DNA of 64,000 bases from Prosthecobacter sp. (GCA_017853885.1 JAFMIR010000002.1:124001-188000); one strand, 5' to 3'. Positions 1 to 8,531 are shown, numbered from the stretch's first letter. Translations and numbers: made by a program. Notes: generated by a model not told the origin, from the letters alone.

Positions 1-784
1 TTCCCCCGTTCATTTTTTCTTCTCGTAGCAGGTAGCTCGGGTGATAGGTTACCATAACTGCGGTGCCTTGGAAATCATGGAACCTACCGCGAAGACTTCC
101 GACCGAACCTTCCAATCCAAGCCCCTTTGATGCCGTAGCCCCAAGGGCCACGACGATCTGCGGGCGTAAGATGTCGATTTCGGTCATCACAAAAGGAAGG
201 CAGGTAGCCATTTCCAGATCATTGGGGGCACGGTTGGAATTGCCTTGGTTTTCTATCGCTGGGCGGAATTTGCAGATGTTGCTGATGTATACCTGTGAGC
301 GTTCGAGTCCCATGGCCTTGAGGATCTCAGTGAGTTTTTGGCCAGCTGGCCCGACAAAGGGTTCACGTTGTCGTTCCTCCTCCGCTCCGGGTGCCTCGCC
401 GATAAGCATCAGTCTTGCATTTGGATCACCCGCGGAGAACACCATTGTTTCGCGCAGCGAGCCAAGCTGGCGAGCGACTTCCCAAGTCTCTGCCATAGCA
501 ACAAGAGAGGCAATTTTCTCAGCGTTCGTGTTACCGTTGGTCGGCAGGATGCACACATGTGGTTTCGAAGATGCTGGAGGATGTTCAAGAATTTGACGTG
601 CTTCCGCCGAAGGTGTGGTAGGCAGGGGAGCGGGCGATTCAGTCATCGGCTCAGGTAAATGGCTGCCCCTATTCTTTAAACGCGTCGCTTTTTGAAGCAC
701 GGATGGACGCAGCAGCACATGTGATTCTCCCTTAGACTGCCGAAGCAGCAGATGGTCTCGAAGTAGTGCGGTGGCGTTGGGCAT
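1..784 (-). CDS. Uracil-DNA glycosylase, family 4-like (3' end outside window)
   Basis: The frame is open from the ATG at 784 to the window edge, so about 261 N-terminal residues are visible and the C-terminus is missing. The family motif GEAPGAEEERQREPFVGPAG is at about residues 129-148, and a YHPSYLLR motif of the leaving-group loop lies near residue 248. Family 4 enzymes excise uracil from DNA in base excision repair. The first ~110 residues are a poorly conserved extension, as is common in this family. Most family 4 enzymes carry a CxxC pair just before the VFxxGxPxA stretch as ligands of a 4Fe-4S cluster. Here that stretch (AETWEVARQLGSLRETMVF) has no Cys, so the cluster may be absent. 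An in-frame stop lies a short way upstream of the chosen ATG. Confidence 0.85.
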   Translation of the reverse strand, partial: MPNATALLRDHLLLRQSKGESHVLLRPSVLQKATRLKNRGSHLPEPMTESPAPLPTTPSAEARQILEHPPASSKPHVCILPTNGNTNAEKIASLVAMAETWEVARQLGSLRETMVFSAGDPNARLMLIGEAPGAEEERQREPFVGPAGQKLTEILKAMGLERSQVYISNICKFRPAIENQGNSNRAPNDLEMATCLPFVMTEIDILRPQIVVALGATASKGLGLEGSVGSLRGRFHDFQGTAVMVTYHPSYLLREEKMNGG

Positions 785-1127
785 CGATAGTAGCAAAATG
801 GGTGACGAGGTAATTTACAGACGGGCACCTGAATCTACATGGTCAAGGAGCATATTGGAGGGTAGGGGGCAAGAGCGGCATTCTCCATGTCATCTAAGAT
901 GCAGACCAGTATACGTTTGAGTTGAAAGTGATGTCACTGTCTTAAGCGGTTGCATGAATGGATGGCTGTTCGTGTCATGCAGGGGTTTGTAGCTGTTGTC
1001 ATGTTTATGTGGCACCTTGCCTACATTCATGGAGGAGTTAGCTTTGTAACCTAAATAAACTGTTATTGTGGCTACAGGTTATCGTAATACATCTTTAAGA
1101 GTCGGCGCTTCAGAAAGTGAGTGCCCC
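785..1127. other. Intergenic region without recognised gene
   Basis: These 343 bases separate the DUF1501 stop from the glycosylase start. Frames in both directions are short and look like no family I know. No convincing terminator with a T-run follows the DUF1501 gene. The promoter of the glycosylase gene should lie here, but I cannot point to clear -35/-10 boxes. Confidence 0.5.
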
Positions 1128-2576
1128 CTAGCTGAAAATCTCTCGCAGCACGTTCCCATGTACATCGGTGAGCCGCAGATCTCGGCCGCCAAAACGGTAG
1201 GTGAGCTGTTCGTGATCGAGGCCCATGAGGTGAAGGACGGTTGCCCACATGTCATAGACCGTGCAGACCTTTTCGGTGGCGTTGTAGCCAAACTCATCTG
1301 TTGAGCCGTAGATGTGGCCGCCTTTGACTCCGCCACCGGCCATCCAGACGGTAAAGCCGTAGGGATTGTGATCGCGGCCGTTGGTGCCTTGGGCGAAGGG
1401 CGTGCGGCCAAATTCGCCGGCCCAGACGATGAGTGTGCTGTCGAGCAGGCCGCGGGCTTTGAGATCCTTGATTAGCGAGGCGATGGGCTGGTCGATCTGA
1501 TTCGCCATCTTGCCGTGGCCTTCTTTGATCGCGCCGTGATGGTCCCAAGGATTGGCCCCATTGCCGCCGCCGAGATTGTAGGCTAGCGTGCTGAGCTCGA
1601 TGAAGCGCACGCCGCGTTCGACGAGTCGTCTGGCGAGCAAGCATTGGCGTGCGTAGGCGGCTTTTTTCGGCTCGGGATCGTCGAGGCCGTAGAGTTTCTT
1701 GGTTGCCTCGGTCTCGCCGGAGATGTCGCAGAGGTCGGGCACGGCGGCCTGCATGCGCCAGGCCATCTCGTAGTTCGAAATGGCGGCTTCGATGTGCGTG
1801 TCGTGCTGCGTGGTGCTGGCAAAGCGCTGGTCCATCGCGCCGATGAAGTCGAGCTGGCGGCGTTGGGCATCGTGCGATTGTCGCGGGCGGATATTCGCGA
1901 CGGCTTCGGCCTCATCGGCCTTCACGATACTAGCCTGATGTTGCGCAGGCAGGAAGCCATTGCTGAAAAGGCCCACGCCGCCATGCGGTGTGGTCGCGCC
2001 GCCGCTTTGCAGCACGACGTAACCGGGCAGATCGCGTGATTCGCTGCCGAGACCGTAGCTCGTCCAGGCACCGGCGCTGGGGAAGCCGAGGAAAGGAAAG
2101 CCGGAGTGCATGAAGAAATTGCCCTGCGCATGCTCGCTGAATTTCGCGGTCATGCTGCGGAGCTGGCAGATGTCGTCGATCACGCCGCCGATCTGCGGAA
2201 AGAGATCGCTCACCTCGATGCCGGACTGGCCGTAGCGTTTGAAGTCCCAATGCGAGGGCTGCACGGTGCCGTTGTTGTTGAACTGCGTCTTCTTCACCGC
2301 CACCGGCATCGGCTTGCCTTCGAATTTCTTGAGCATTGGCTTGTGATCAAAGGAATCGACGTGGGACACGCCGCCGCTCATGTAGAGGAAGATGACGCTG
2401 CGTGCCTTCGGCGCGAAACGCTTGGCGCGATGGACGAGGGAGGCTTGGGCGTCCTCATGCATGAGGCCAGCGAGTGCGGCCATGCCGAAGCCGGTGGAGG
2501 CGTGGGAGAGGAGTGCGCGGCGGGAGACGTTCGCTGCTCTCAGTTCTCGGTTCTCAGTTCCCAGTTTAGGAGTCAT
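1128..2576 (-). CDS. DUF1501 family secreted protein (sulfatase-like fold)
   Basis: About 482 residues. DUF1501 proteins have an alkaline-phosphatase/sulfatase-like fold and usually sit beside a DUF1549/DUF1553 cytochrome-like protein in Planctomycetes and Verrucomicrobia. Their substrate is unknown; polysaccharide use is often proposed. The N-terminus has [20 protein letters not shown], a twin-arginine-like signal, so export by Tat is likely. Visible family features are [18 protein letters not shown] near the start, [13 protein letters not shown], and [20 protein letters not shown] with clustered His/Asp/Gly. The frame is open up to 2798, but the upstream part overlaps the four-helix-bundle pseudogene, so the ATG at 2576 was chosen. 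The first codons after that ATG are made of heptamer repeat sequence, so the native start may have been altered. Confidence 0.88.
   Translation of the reverse strand: MTPKLGTENRELRAANVSRRALLSHASTGFGMAALAGLMHEDAQASLVHRAKRFAPKARSVIFLYMSGGVSHVDSFDHKPMLKKFEGKPMPVAVKKTQFNNNGTVQPSHWDFKRYGQSGIEVSDLFPQIGGVIDDICQLRSMTAKFSEHAQGNFFMHSGFPFLGFPSAGAWTSYGLGSESRDLPGYVVLQSGGATTPHGGVGLFSNGFLPAQHQASIVKADEAEAVANIRPRQSHDAQRRQLDFIGAMDQRFASTTQHDTHIEAAISNYEMAWRMQAAVPDLCDISGETEATKKLYGLDDPEPKKAAYARQCLLARRLVERGVRFIELSTLAYNLGGGNGANPWDHHGAIKEGHGKMANQIDQPIASLIKDLKARGLLDSTLIVWAGEFGRTPFAQGTNGRDHNPYGFTVWMAGGGVKGGHIYGSTDEFGYNATEKVCTVYDMWATVLHLMGLDHEQLTYRFGGRDLRLTDVHGNVLREIFS
2539..2566. repeat. Heptamer tandem tract, four units
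   Basis: Four consecutive 7-base units close to CTCAGTT (variants CTCGGTT and CCCAGTT) lie inside the first codons of the DUF1501 gene. On the coding strand they read as GAACTGAG-type repeats and give the peptide GTENREL. A related tract in the opposite orientation lies on the far side of the pseudogene at 2973-2992, and a third four-unit heptamer tract is at 6211-6238. Heptameric short tandem repeats (STRR) are known from cyanobacteria; linking these to that class is my inference. Confidence 0.7.
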
Positions 2577-2610
2577 AAGTATTTGGGCGGCTGTTGAGAT
2601 GCCTAGAAAG

Positions 2611-2959
2611 CTAGTTGATGAAGGCACCAATCTTGTTTCGAGTGAGGTTGGTCTCCGCATATGTCGAATCGAATGGACCCGTGCTGCACTATCTCTGATC
2701 GAGGTAGCAGTAGAGATGGCTTTGGAGTTCCAAGCATAAACGTTTTGCGTATTGAAGAAAGCGAATGAATTTCTTGTTGGTGACGCCATCAAAGCCATCG
2801 GTGATGTTGTGCATGATCGAGTCTGAAGAACGGATCATCTGATCTTTGAGAGAGAAATCTTTTCCTAAAACTACTTGAGGTGGCGAAGGCATAAACCGCT
2901 CCGCAGATCTCTCTTGCAACCTGCCAAGATTTGATGTTTTCAAATCGATCGATTTTCAT
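2611..2959 (-). pseudogene. Four-helix-bundle protein (TIGR02436-like), frameshifted and with internal stop
   Basis: Reading from ATG 2959, the first frame gives MKIDRFENIKSWQVAREICG and continues to SSSFRK. At the run of four A's near 2863-2870 the similarity moves to the next frame, [20 protein letters not shown], then [24 protein letters not shown] at 2689-2691 interrupts that frame after YLDQR. The same frame then continues with the typical C-terminus ([19 protein letters not shown]) to a TAG at 2611-2613. The total of 349 bases equals the usual ~115 codons plus one base. The family is the 23S rRNA intervening-sequence / bAvd-like four-helix bundle of unknown general role. Two independent lesions argue for true decay and not one sequencing error. 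It sits between the DUF1553 and DUF1501 genes, in their orientation. Confidence 0.82.
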
Positions 2960-2972
2960 ATTGGTGGGTTTG

Positions 2973-2992
2973 GAGACAGAGAACGGAGAACC
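2973..2992. repeat. Short heptamer tract flanking the pseudogene
   Basis: Two clean 7-base units (GAGAACG, GAGAACC) follow a degenerate GAGACA. They are the reverse complement of the unit type at 2539-2566, so the two tracts face each other across the pseudogene. The tract starts just past the stop codon of the PSCyt1/DUF1553 gene (3000-3002). Confidence 0.5.
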
Positions 2993-2999
2993 AGCCAAC

Positions 3000-5900
3000 C
3001 TAGCGAAGGTAGATGAACTCTTTGAGGTTGATCAGCGACTGCGCGAGGCTGGTCCATGCTTGCACTTTGGGATCATCGTTACTCGTGGCTGTGCGAGCGG
3101 CTTCGAGGGCTTGATTCACGATGTCGCGCTGCGATTGGAGCGCATGAAGTTGCTGGCGCTGAGGCTCCGTGAGAGCGGCGAGGATGTCGGATTCGCGAAG
3201 GGTGTTGGTTTCGATGGTGGCGGTCTTGGCGATCTCCTCAGGCGTGAGAGCACGGTCGTAGAGGCGGGCGCGGTAGATACGGCCGCGGAGGCCGTGGTTG
3301 CCGCTGGGCTTGGCGTGACGGCAGCCGAGGAGGATTTGGCTCTCGTTGGATTCGAAGGTAGCACCAGGGGCTTTGCGGTAGGTGCGGCCGTAGGGTTGAC
3401 CATTGCGGTAGCCGCGGATGGTGCCATCGGATTGATAGACGACGGCGACATGTACGGGACGTGTTGCGGCTTCGATCTCGGAGCGGCCTTCGAAGAGTTC
3501 GCTGCGTTCAAAGAAATTGCTGCCGGCGACCCAGTGCGCGGGTGTTTTTTCGGCAAAGACGAGTGAATCGAACAAGCCACCATCCTTGTGCTGCACGGTG
3601 ATGACGCCGCCGCCTTGCTGCTTGAGGTCATCGAGCTGCACCCAGGCTTCGAGAGTCTTGGCAGTGAGTGTTTTGGGCAAGGAACCGCTTTCGGCCATGG
3701 ACTGGCCATCGACGACGAGGGCTCCGTTTTCGAGGCGGGCATTGCCGGTGAGCTTGAGCGGGAGTTTGCCACGGGTGTCGTTGAGGTCATCGAAGGTCCA
3801 TTCGGCGAGCGGGGAAGGGACGGAAGAGACCGAAGTGACGGAAGGGCGGTTTTTGAGGAGTTTTTGGCGGGCGGGCTCGAGGATGGCGGTGATTTGGCGA
3901 TTGAGCGCTGCGAGCTGGTTTTCTTGTTGGGTGAGCTTTTGGGCTTGTTGGGCGCTTTCGGCTTGGAGGGAGGTCAGGTGGGACTGGCTTTGTTTGATCT
4001 CGTCGTCGGTGGCTTCGCGGGAAAAAGCTTCATGGAACATCTGGCGGATGCGGAGGTCATCTTGGCGGTTTTTGGCGTCGTTGAGGGTGCGCAAAGCCCA
4101 ACTGCGTGCCCAGTCGATGACGTTGGGATCATTGAGCAAGGTCAGCGATTGCGCGGGAACGTTGGTGGAGTCGCGATTGCCACGAGTGGCGAAGGGCACG
4201 GGTGCATCAAAGGTGGTGAGGAAGGGGGGAAGCGAGTTGCGGATGACTTTGACGTAGATGCTTCGTCGCTCATCGCCGCTGCCAACGGACTCGCCGTAGA
4301 GGGTGGGATCGAGTCTGCCGGAGAGGGTGATAATGGAGTCGCGAATGGCTTCGGCTTCGAGGCGGCGGGTGCTCCAGTGGCTAAGGAGTTTGTTTTCGGG
4401 ATCGCTGGCGTTGTTGCCGGAGGCTCGCTGGAAGGTCTTCGACATGAGTATGTCGCGCAGCAGGCTTTTGACGCTGCCGCCGGAGTCGATGAAGCGTTGG
4501 GCGAGGAAGTCGAGCAGTTCGGGATGCGTCGGGAGGTCGCCGAGTTTGCCGAAGTTATCGACGCTGGCAACGATGCCGCGGCCAAAGACGTGATGCCAGA
4601 TTCGGTTCACAATGACGCGTGCGGTGAGAGGGTTTTTTTTCAAGTCCGCCAAGTGCTCGGCGAGTTCGAAGCGTCCGCTTTGCTCAGTTGCGAAGGGCTT
4701 GGGATCGAGCGCTTCAAGAAAACGACGCGAAACAAGCTCGGCAGGCTGCTTGTGATCGCCACGGACGAAGAGCGGTGTGTCCTTGGCGTCGGCTTCGATG
4801 ACGCCGGGTACGCGAGTGGGCATGGGGAGCTTGGCTTCGAGGTCGCGGTAGCGATGGAGAAATGGAGTGATGGAGTCGAGGGAGAGTTTTTTGGATTGAA
4901 TGAAGGCGTCGAGGGCCTCAGCATCGGCATCGGTGAGGGTGTTTGACTGCCAAGTTTCGACAAGCTTTCGAAGTGATGCTTTGGAAGCAGATGGTGCAGG
5001 AGGCGACTTGGCATCCTTGGTGATGGCGGCATCATTCAGCACGAACCATGACGGCGTGTCAGCTTTGTATTCTGCTGGCATGTCGGCAGCGGTGGTGACT
5101 TGGAGAAAGATTTCGTCGCCTTTCCAGAATTCGAGATCAAGGCTGCGCCAACCGAGCTTTTCGTCTTTGGCGTCCTTGAGTTCAATGGCCTTGTGGATGG
5201 TGCCGGTGCGCGGGTAGTTCTGGACGACGTATTTGGCCTTCACGCCGCCGTTTCCAGCAACGCGGAACCACAGCGTGCCTCCTTCGCACCTGAAGCGGTC
5301 GGTGAAGAGGAAGGCGCGCTCTTTTTGCGAGAGGGTGTTGGAGATGTAGCCGCTGGGATGGATTCGGATGCCTTCTTCGGTCAGTGAAAACTCGCCCGGT
5401 TTGGAATAAGGTAGGCCTCGAAATTTGAGTTGAGGGTTTGTAGGTAGGAGAATCGAGGTAGGAGATCCTTTTTCAGGTGGGAGTTTGGAGAGCCAGTTGG
5501 CGATGAGAGTGGCTTTGATCTCGGTTTTGAGTTTTTGGAGTTCGGTACGGACGGCATCGCCGGTGCCGGGGGCGTTGGCGTCGATGACGGCAGGGTGGGT
5601 GCTGGTGAAGATGCCGTATAGGGCGTAGAAGTCGGTCTGGCTGATGGCGTCGAACTTGTGGTTATGGCAGCGGGCGCAGCTCACGGTGAGCGATTGGAAG
5701 GCCTTCGTGATGGTGTCGATCTGGTTGTCGGTGAAGGTGACCATTTCATCGAGCGAATCGACGGGTGAGAAGCCATGCAGCACCATGCGAAGCTGGGCGA
5801 TGCCGATGGCGCTTTCGTTGAGGCCGTTCTTGAGGCGTGGCTTCGGGAGTAGGTCTCCGGCGATGGCTTCTCTGATGAGCTGAGGATACGGAACGTCGTC

Positions 5901-6689
5901 GTTGAAGGCGCGTATGAGGTAGTCGCGGTAACGGTAGGCGTAAGGGATGGCTGGATCTCCTTCGGAGCCGTAGGACTCGGCGTAGCGGACCCAGTCCATG
6001 AAGTGGCGCGCCCAGCGCTCGCCGTAGGCCGGTGAATTTAAGAGAGCGTTGATCTGTTCTGGCGGGTCCGACTTGTCGGACAGGTTTGAAGGTGGGAGAC
6101 CGGTGAGGATGTAGCTGATGCGGCGGCGGAGGGTGGCGGGATCAGCGAGCGGTGCGGCGGGGATGTTTTGTTTTTTTAGTTCGGCGTGGATGAACTCATC
6201 GATGCTGTTGAGCTTTGAGTTTTCAGCTTTGAGTTTTTGAAACGCCCACCACTGCTTGCGGCGCTGGAGGATGGCTGGCCACGCGGTTTCTTTCTGCATC
6301 TGTTCCTTGCTCGGCGGGGCATCACGTGGATCTGGGGCACCTTCGCGAATCCATCGATCGAAGTCGGCAATCACTTTCGCATCGAGCTTGGCGCCATTTT
6401 TCGGCATCTTGAGGTCTTCGTGCTCGTGGCGGAGGGTTTGGAGAAGGAGGGAGTTCTCTGGATCGCCGGGCTTGATGGCATCACCGGAGTCGCCGCCTGC
6501 TTGCCAGCCGGAGCGGGAGTCGAGCAGCAGGCCGCCTTTTCGCTTGGTGGCGGTGCTGTGGCATTCGTAGCACTCCTGCGCGAGGATGGGACGGATGCGG
6601 GCCTCGAAGAAGTCGAGTTGTTGAGGAGTCGGCGCGGCGAGGAGATGGCCGAAAGAAACAAAAAGGGCCGAAAAAAAGCTGAGTTTCAT
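3000..6689 (-). CDS. PSCyt1-DUF1549-DUF1553 protein with C-terminal LamG-like domain
   Basis: 1229 residues. A signal peptide (MKLSFFSALFVSFGHLLAA) is followed by the Planctomycete cytochrome C domain with heme motif CYECH at 40-44. The DUF1549 domain (about 160-370) holds FMDWVRYAESYG and a second heme-type motif CARCH at 337-341. The DUF1553 domain (about 670-930) holds NPLTARVIVNRIWHHVFGRG. A coiled region is followed by a concanavalin/LamG-like jelly roll at about 1010-1190. Such proteins are exported, probably heme-binding, and pair with DUF1501 partners. The gene begins inside the stop of the IclR gene (ATGA overlap at 6686-6689), so translation is probably coupled. Residues 152-163 (LKAENSKLNSID) are encoded by a heptamer repeat tract. 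Confidence 0.92.
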   Translation of the reverse strand: MKLSFFSALFVSFGHLLAAPTPQQLDFFEARIRPILAQECYECHSTATKRKGGLLLDSRSGWQAGGDSGDAIKPGDPENSLLLQTLRHEHEDLKMPKNGAKLDAKVIADFDRWIREGAPDPRDAPPSKEQMQKETAWPAILQRRKQWWAFQKLKAENSKLNSIDEFIHAELKKQNIPAAPLADPATLRRRISYILTGLPPSNLSDKSDPPEQINALLNSPAYGERWARHFMDWVRYAESYGSEGDPAIPYAYRYRDYLIRAFNDDVPYPQLIREAIAGDLLPKPRLKNGLNESAIGIAQLRMVLHGFSPVDSLDEMVTFTDNQIDTITKAFQSLTVSCARCHNHKFDAISQTDFYALYGIFTSTHPAVIDANAPGTGDAVRTELQKLKTEIKATLIANWLSKLPPEKGSPTSILLPTNPQLKFRGLPYSKPGEFSLTEEGIRIHPSGYISNTLSQKERAFLFTDRFRCEGGTLWFRVAGNGGVKAKYVVQNYPRTGTIHKAIELKDAKDEKLGWRSLDLEFWKGDEIFLQVTTAADMPAEYKADTPSWFVLNDAAITKDAKSPPAPSASKASLRKLVETWQSNTLTDADAEALDAFIQSKKLSLDSITPFLHRYRDLEAKLPMPTRVPGVIEADAKDTPLFVRGDHKQPAELVSRRFLEALDPKPFATEQSGRFELAEHLADLKKNPLTARVIVNRIWHHVFGRGIVASVDNFGKLGDLPTHPELLDFLAQRFIDSGGSVKSLLRDILMSKTFQRASGNNASDPENKLLSHWSTRRLEAEAIRDSIITLSGRLDPTLYGESVGSGDERRSIYVKVIRNSLPPFLTTFDAPVPFATRGNRDSTNVPAQSLTLLNDPNVIDWARSWALRTLNDAKNRQDDLRIRQMFHEAFSREATDDEIKQSQSHLTSLQAESAQQAQKLTQQENQLAALNRQITAILEPARQKLLKNRPSVTSVSSVPSPLAEWTFDDLNDTRGKLPLKLTGNARLENGALVVDGQSMAESGSLPKTLTAKTLEAWVQLDDLKQQGGGVITVQHKDGGLFDSLVFAEKTPAHWVAGSNFFERSELFEGRSEIEAATRPVHVAVVYQSDGTIRGYRNGQPYGRTYRKAPGATFESNESQILLGCRHAKPSGNHGLRGRIYRARLYDRALTPEEIAKTATIETNTLRESDILAALTEPQRQQLHALQSQRDIVNQALEAARTATSNDDPKVQAWTSLAQSLINLKEFIYLR
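6211..6238. repeat. Heptamer tandem tract inside the DUF1549 region
   Basis: Four 7-base units (GAGCTTT-like, GAGTTTT, CAGCTTT, GAGTTTT), seen also as a 14-base direct repeat, lie in frame in the PSCyt1/DUF1553 gene between the PSCyt1 and DUF1549 domains. The encoded peptide is LKAENSKLNS, a polar linker. The unit resembles the one at 2539-2566. Confidence 0.6.
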
Positions 6690-7471
6690 GCCAGGAGCCT
6701 ACGGGTGATGGTTTCGGCGGCCTGGATGCAGAGGTGGCCGAGCGTTTCGAATTGATCGCGTTTCACGCGGAAGCTCGGGGCCATGACAGTGATGGCGGCG
6801 ACGGGGTAGCGATATTCATCCAGCACGGCTGCCGCGGTGCAGTGGATGCCTTCGAGACCTTCACCGAGATCCGTAGCGTAGCCGTGTTTGCGTGTCTTGG
6901 ACAGATCTGCTTCTAGACTCCTGCGAGTAGCGAGCGTGGTGGAGGTGAACTGCTTGAGTTTTACTTCATCGAAGAAGGCATCGAGCTCGGCGGCGGGTAG
7001 ATGCGCGAGCACAGCCTTGCCCGGAGCGCACGAATACATGGGAACCTGAAGGCCTACAGTGCTGCTAACCTTGATCGGCTGGGAGGAGATGCACTGTTCC
7101 AGCACTGTCATCTTGTGATTCACGCTGGTGAGGAGTTGGGTGGTCTCGCCAGATTCATCACGCAGCCATTTGAGGGATTCCAGAGCGCACAGGACAAGAC
7201 TTTTTTCCCGCACTTGTGGACGTGAAAGGTCAAAGAGTTTGTTGGTGAGCACGAAGCGCTTGTCATCCTCACGGCGCTGGAGATAACCGCGGTTGTGAAG
7301 CGTTCCGGTAATGCGGAAAACGGAGTTTACCGGCAAATAGAGTTCTCGGGCGATCTCGGTTAGGCTCAGTCCGGAGCGATACCGTCCGAGGAGTTCGAGA
7401 ATGGCCAGTGTGCGCTCCGTGCCGGGCGCTAGGGTGTCGTCGGTGAGGGGGATAGCGGGCTCTTTGATCAT
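6686..7471 (-). CDS. IclR family transcriptional regulator
   Basis: 261 residues from ATG 7471; a TTG two codons upstream (7477) is an alternative. The N-terminal winged helix-turn-helix spans about residues 15-75 (GTERTLAILELLGRYRSGLS, then LTEIARELYLPVNSVFRIT). The C-terminal effector domain carries APGKAVLAHLP and YATDLGEGLEGIHCTAAAVL, both typical of IclR. These proteins bind small metabolites and repress or activate catabolic genes and often themselves. The stop overlaps the start of the PSCyt1/DUF1553 gene, so that gene and DUF1501 are the likely targets. A perfect palindrome covers the start codon, which suggests autoregulation. The effector cannot be told from sequence. Confidence 0.93.
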   Translation of the reverse strand: MIKEPAIPLTDDTLAPGTERTLAILELLGRYRSGLSLTEIARELYLPVNSVFRITGTLHNRGYLQRREDDKRFVLTNKLFDLSRPQVREKSLVLCALESLKWLRDESGETTQLLTSVNHKMTVLEQCISSQPIKVSSTVGLQVPMYSCAPGKAVLAHLPAAELDAFFDEVKLKQFTSTTLATRRSLEADLSKTRKHGYATDLGEGLEGIHCTAAAVLDEYRYPVAAITVMAPSFRVKRDQFETLGHLCIQAAETITRRLLA

Positions 7472-7505
7472 TTCCAAATCCAGAAACGTTTCTGGATTTG
7501 GAAAT
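7470..7505. promoter_or_regulatory. 36-base perfect palindrome, probable IclR operator
   Basis: The arm ATTTCCAAATCCAGAAAC is followed directly by its exact reverse complement. It covers the ATG and the ribosome-binding region of the IclR gene and begins four bases after the hemB stop codon. IclR-family operators are often palindromes with TTTCC or GAAAC half sites, so an autoregulatory operator is the best reading. No T-run follows it on the minus strand, which argues against a simple hemB terminator, though an RNA hairpin hiding the start is possible. Confidence 0.75.
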
Positions 7506-7508
7506 TTA

Positions 7509-8489
7509 TCAGGAGTTTTGCCATGCCGCAGACCACTGCTTGGCGAAGTAGGTTAGAATCATGTCGGCGCCGGCGCGACGGATTCCAATCAGGGATTCAT
7601 GAACGACTTTGCCTTCATCGATCCAGCCGGCGGCGACGGCGGATTTGATCATGAGATACTCGCCACTGACCTGATAGGCAGCAATTGGCAGGGGGGTGGC
7701 GTCACGAAGGCGGGTGATGATATCGAGGTAGGGGCCTGCGGGCTTCACCATGAGGATATCAGCACCTTCGGCCTCATCGATCGCGGCTTCACGAAGGGCT
7801 TCGCGAGCATTCGCGGGGTCCATCTGATACGTCTTCTTATCGCCGGCACGCGGTGCGGAGTCGAGAGCGCCACGGAAGGGGCCGTAGTAGGCGCTGGCAT
7901 ATTTTGCGGTGTAGCTCATGATGGAGACAGCCTCGAAACCAGCTGCATCGAGCGTGCTGCGTATCGCTGCGACGCGGCCGTCCATCATGTCGCTCGGCGC
8001 GACGATGTCGGCACCGGCGCGAGCATGGCAAAGCGCTTGCCGCTGGAGTACGGCAACGGTTTCATCATTCAAGATGCGGCCGTCATCGGAGACGAGGCCG
8101 TCGTGGCCGTCGATGTTGTAGGGATCGAGGGCGACATCGGTGATGACAGTGAGGCTCGGGTGGGCCTTCTTTAAGGCACGAATGGCTCTTGGCACAAGGC
8201 CGTCATCGGCACCGCAGGCGGCTGCGTCGCGGGTTTTGAGCTCATCGGGTATGCGAGGGAAAAGAACCACGGCAGGCACTCCGAGTTCGTGGGCTTCACC
8301 GGCTTCCTTCACAAGGCCTTCGATGCTCCAGCGCGTGCAACCGGGCATGGAGGCAATGGGCGTGTTTTTGGTGCCCTCCTCAAGAAAGAGCGGGTAGATG
8401 AGGTGGCCTGGGTTTAGATCATTTTCACGAACAAGACCACGAATGGTATGAGACTGACGATTACGGCGCGGGCGGATAGGGAGGTTCAT
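7509..8489 (-). CDS. hemB: Porphobilinogen synthase (delta-aminolevulinate dehydratase)
   Basis: 326 residues from ATG 8489; a TTG at 8510 would add seven residues. It condenses two 5-aminolevulinate molecules to porphobilinogen in tetrapyrrole synthesis in the cytosol. The two Schiff-base lysines are in SYTAKYAS and DILMVKPAGPYL. The metal region reads DVALDPYNIDGHDG, with Asp in place of the three zinc-binding Cys of the E. coli type, so this is the Mg-dependent, zinc-free class as in Pseudomonas. It lies 43 bases after the M81 peptidase gene on the same strand. The heme product may matter for the cytochrome-like protein encoded two genes downstream, but that is inference. Confidence 0.96.
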   Translation of the reverse strand: MNLPIRPRRNRQSHTIRGLVRENDLNPGHLIYPLFLEEGTKNTPIASMPGCTRWSIEGLVKEAGEAHELGVPAVVLFPRIPDELKTRDAAACGADDGLVPRAIRALKKAHPSLTVITDVALDPYNIDGHDGLVSDDGRILNDETVAVLQRQALCHARAGADIVAPSDMMDGRVAAIRSTLDAAGFEAVSIMSYTAKYASAYYGPFRGALDSAPRAGDKKTYQMDPANAREALREAAIDEAEGADILMVKPAGPYLDIITRLRDATPLPIAAYQVSGEYLMIKSAVAAGWIDEGKVVHESLIGIRRAGADMILTYFAKQWSAAWQNS

Positions 8490-8531
8490 CAAAGATGGCA
8501 AGCGTTCCAAGATTCAATTTTTAGCACGGTT

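Noticed and set aside
927-938. AGTGATGTCACT inverted repeat upstream of the glycosylase
   Set aside because: Only five-base arms; too short to call an operator without other copies.
2577-2798. N-terminal extension of DUF1501 up to 2798
   Set aside because: The extra codons are the four-helix-bundle pseudogene read in another frame; a signal sequence begins only after 2576.
3588-4946. Long plus-strand frame opposite the DUF1553 gene
   Set aside because: It is the antisense of a well-supported gene and its protein (Gly/Val/Glu-rich, no motif) has no likeness to any family.
7470-7505. The palindrome as a simple hemB terminator
   Set aside because: No T-run follows on the minus strand, and it covers the next start codon; an operator is a better reading, though an RNA role is not excluded.
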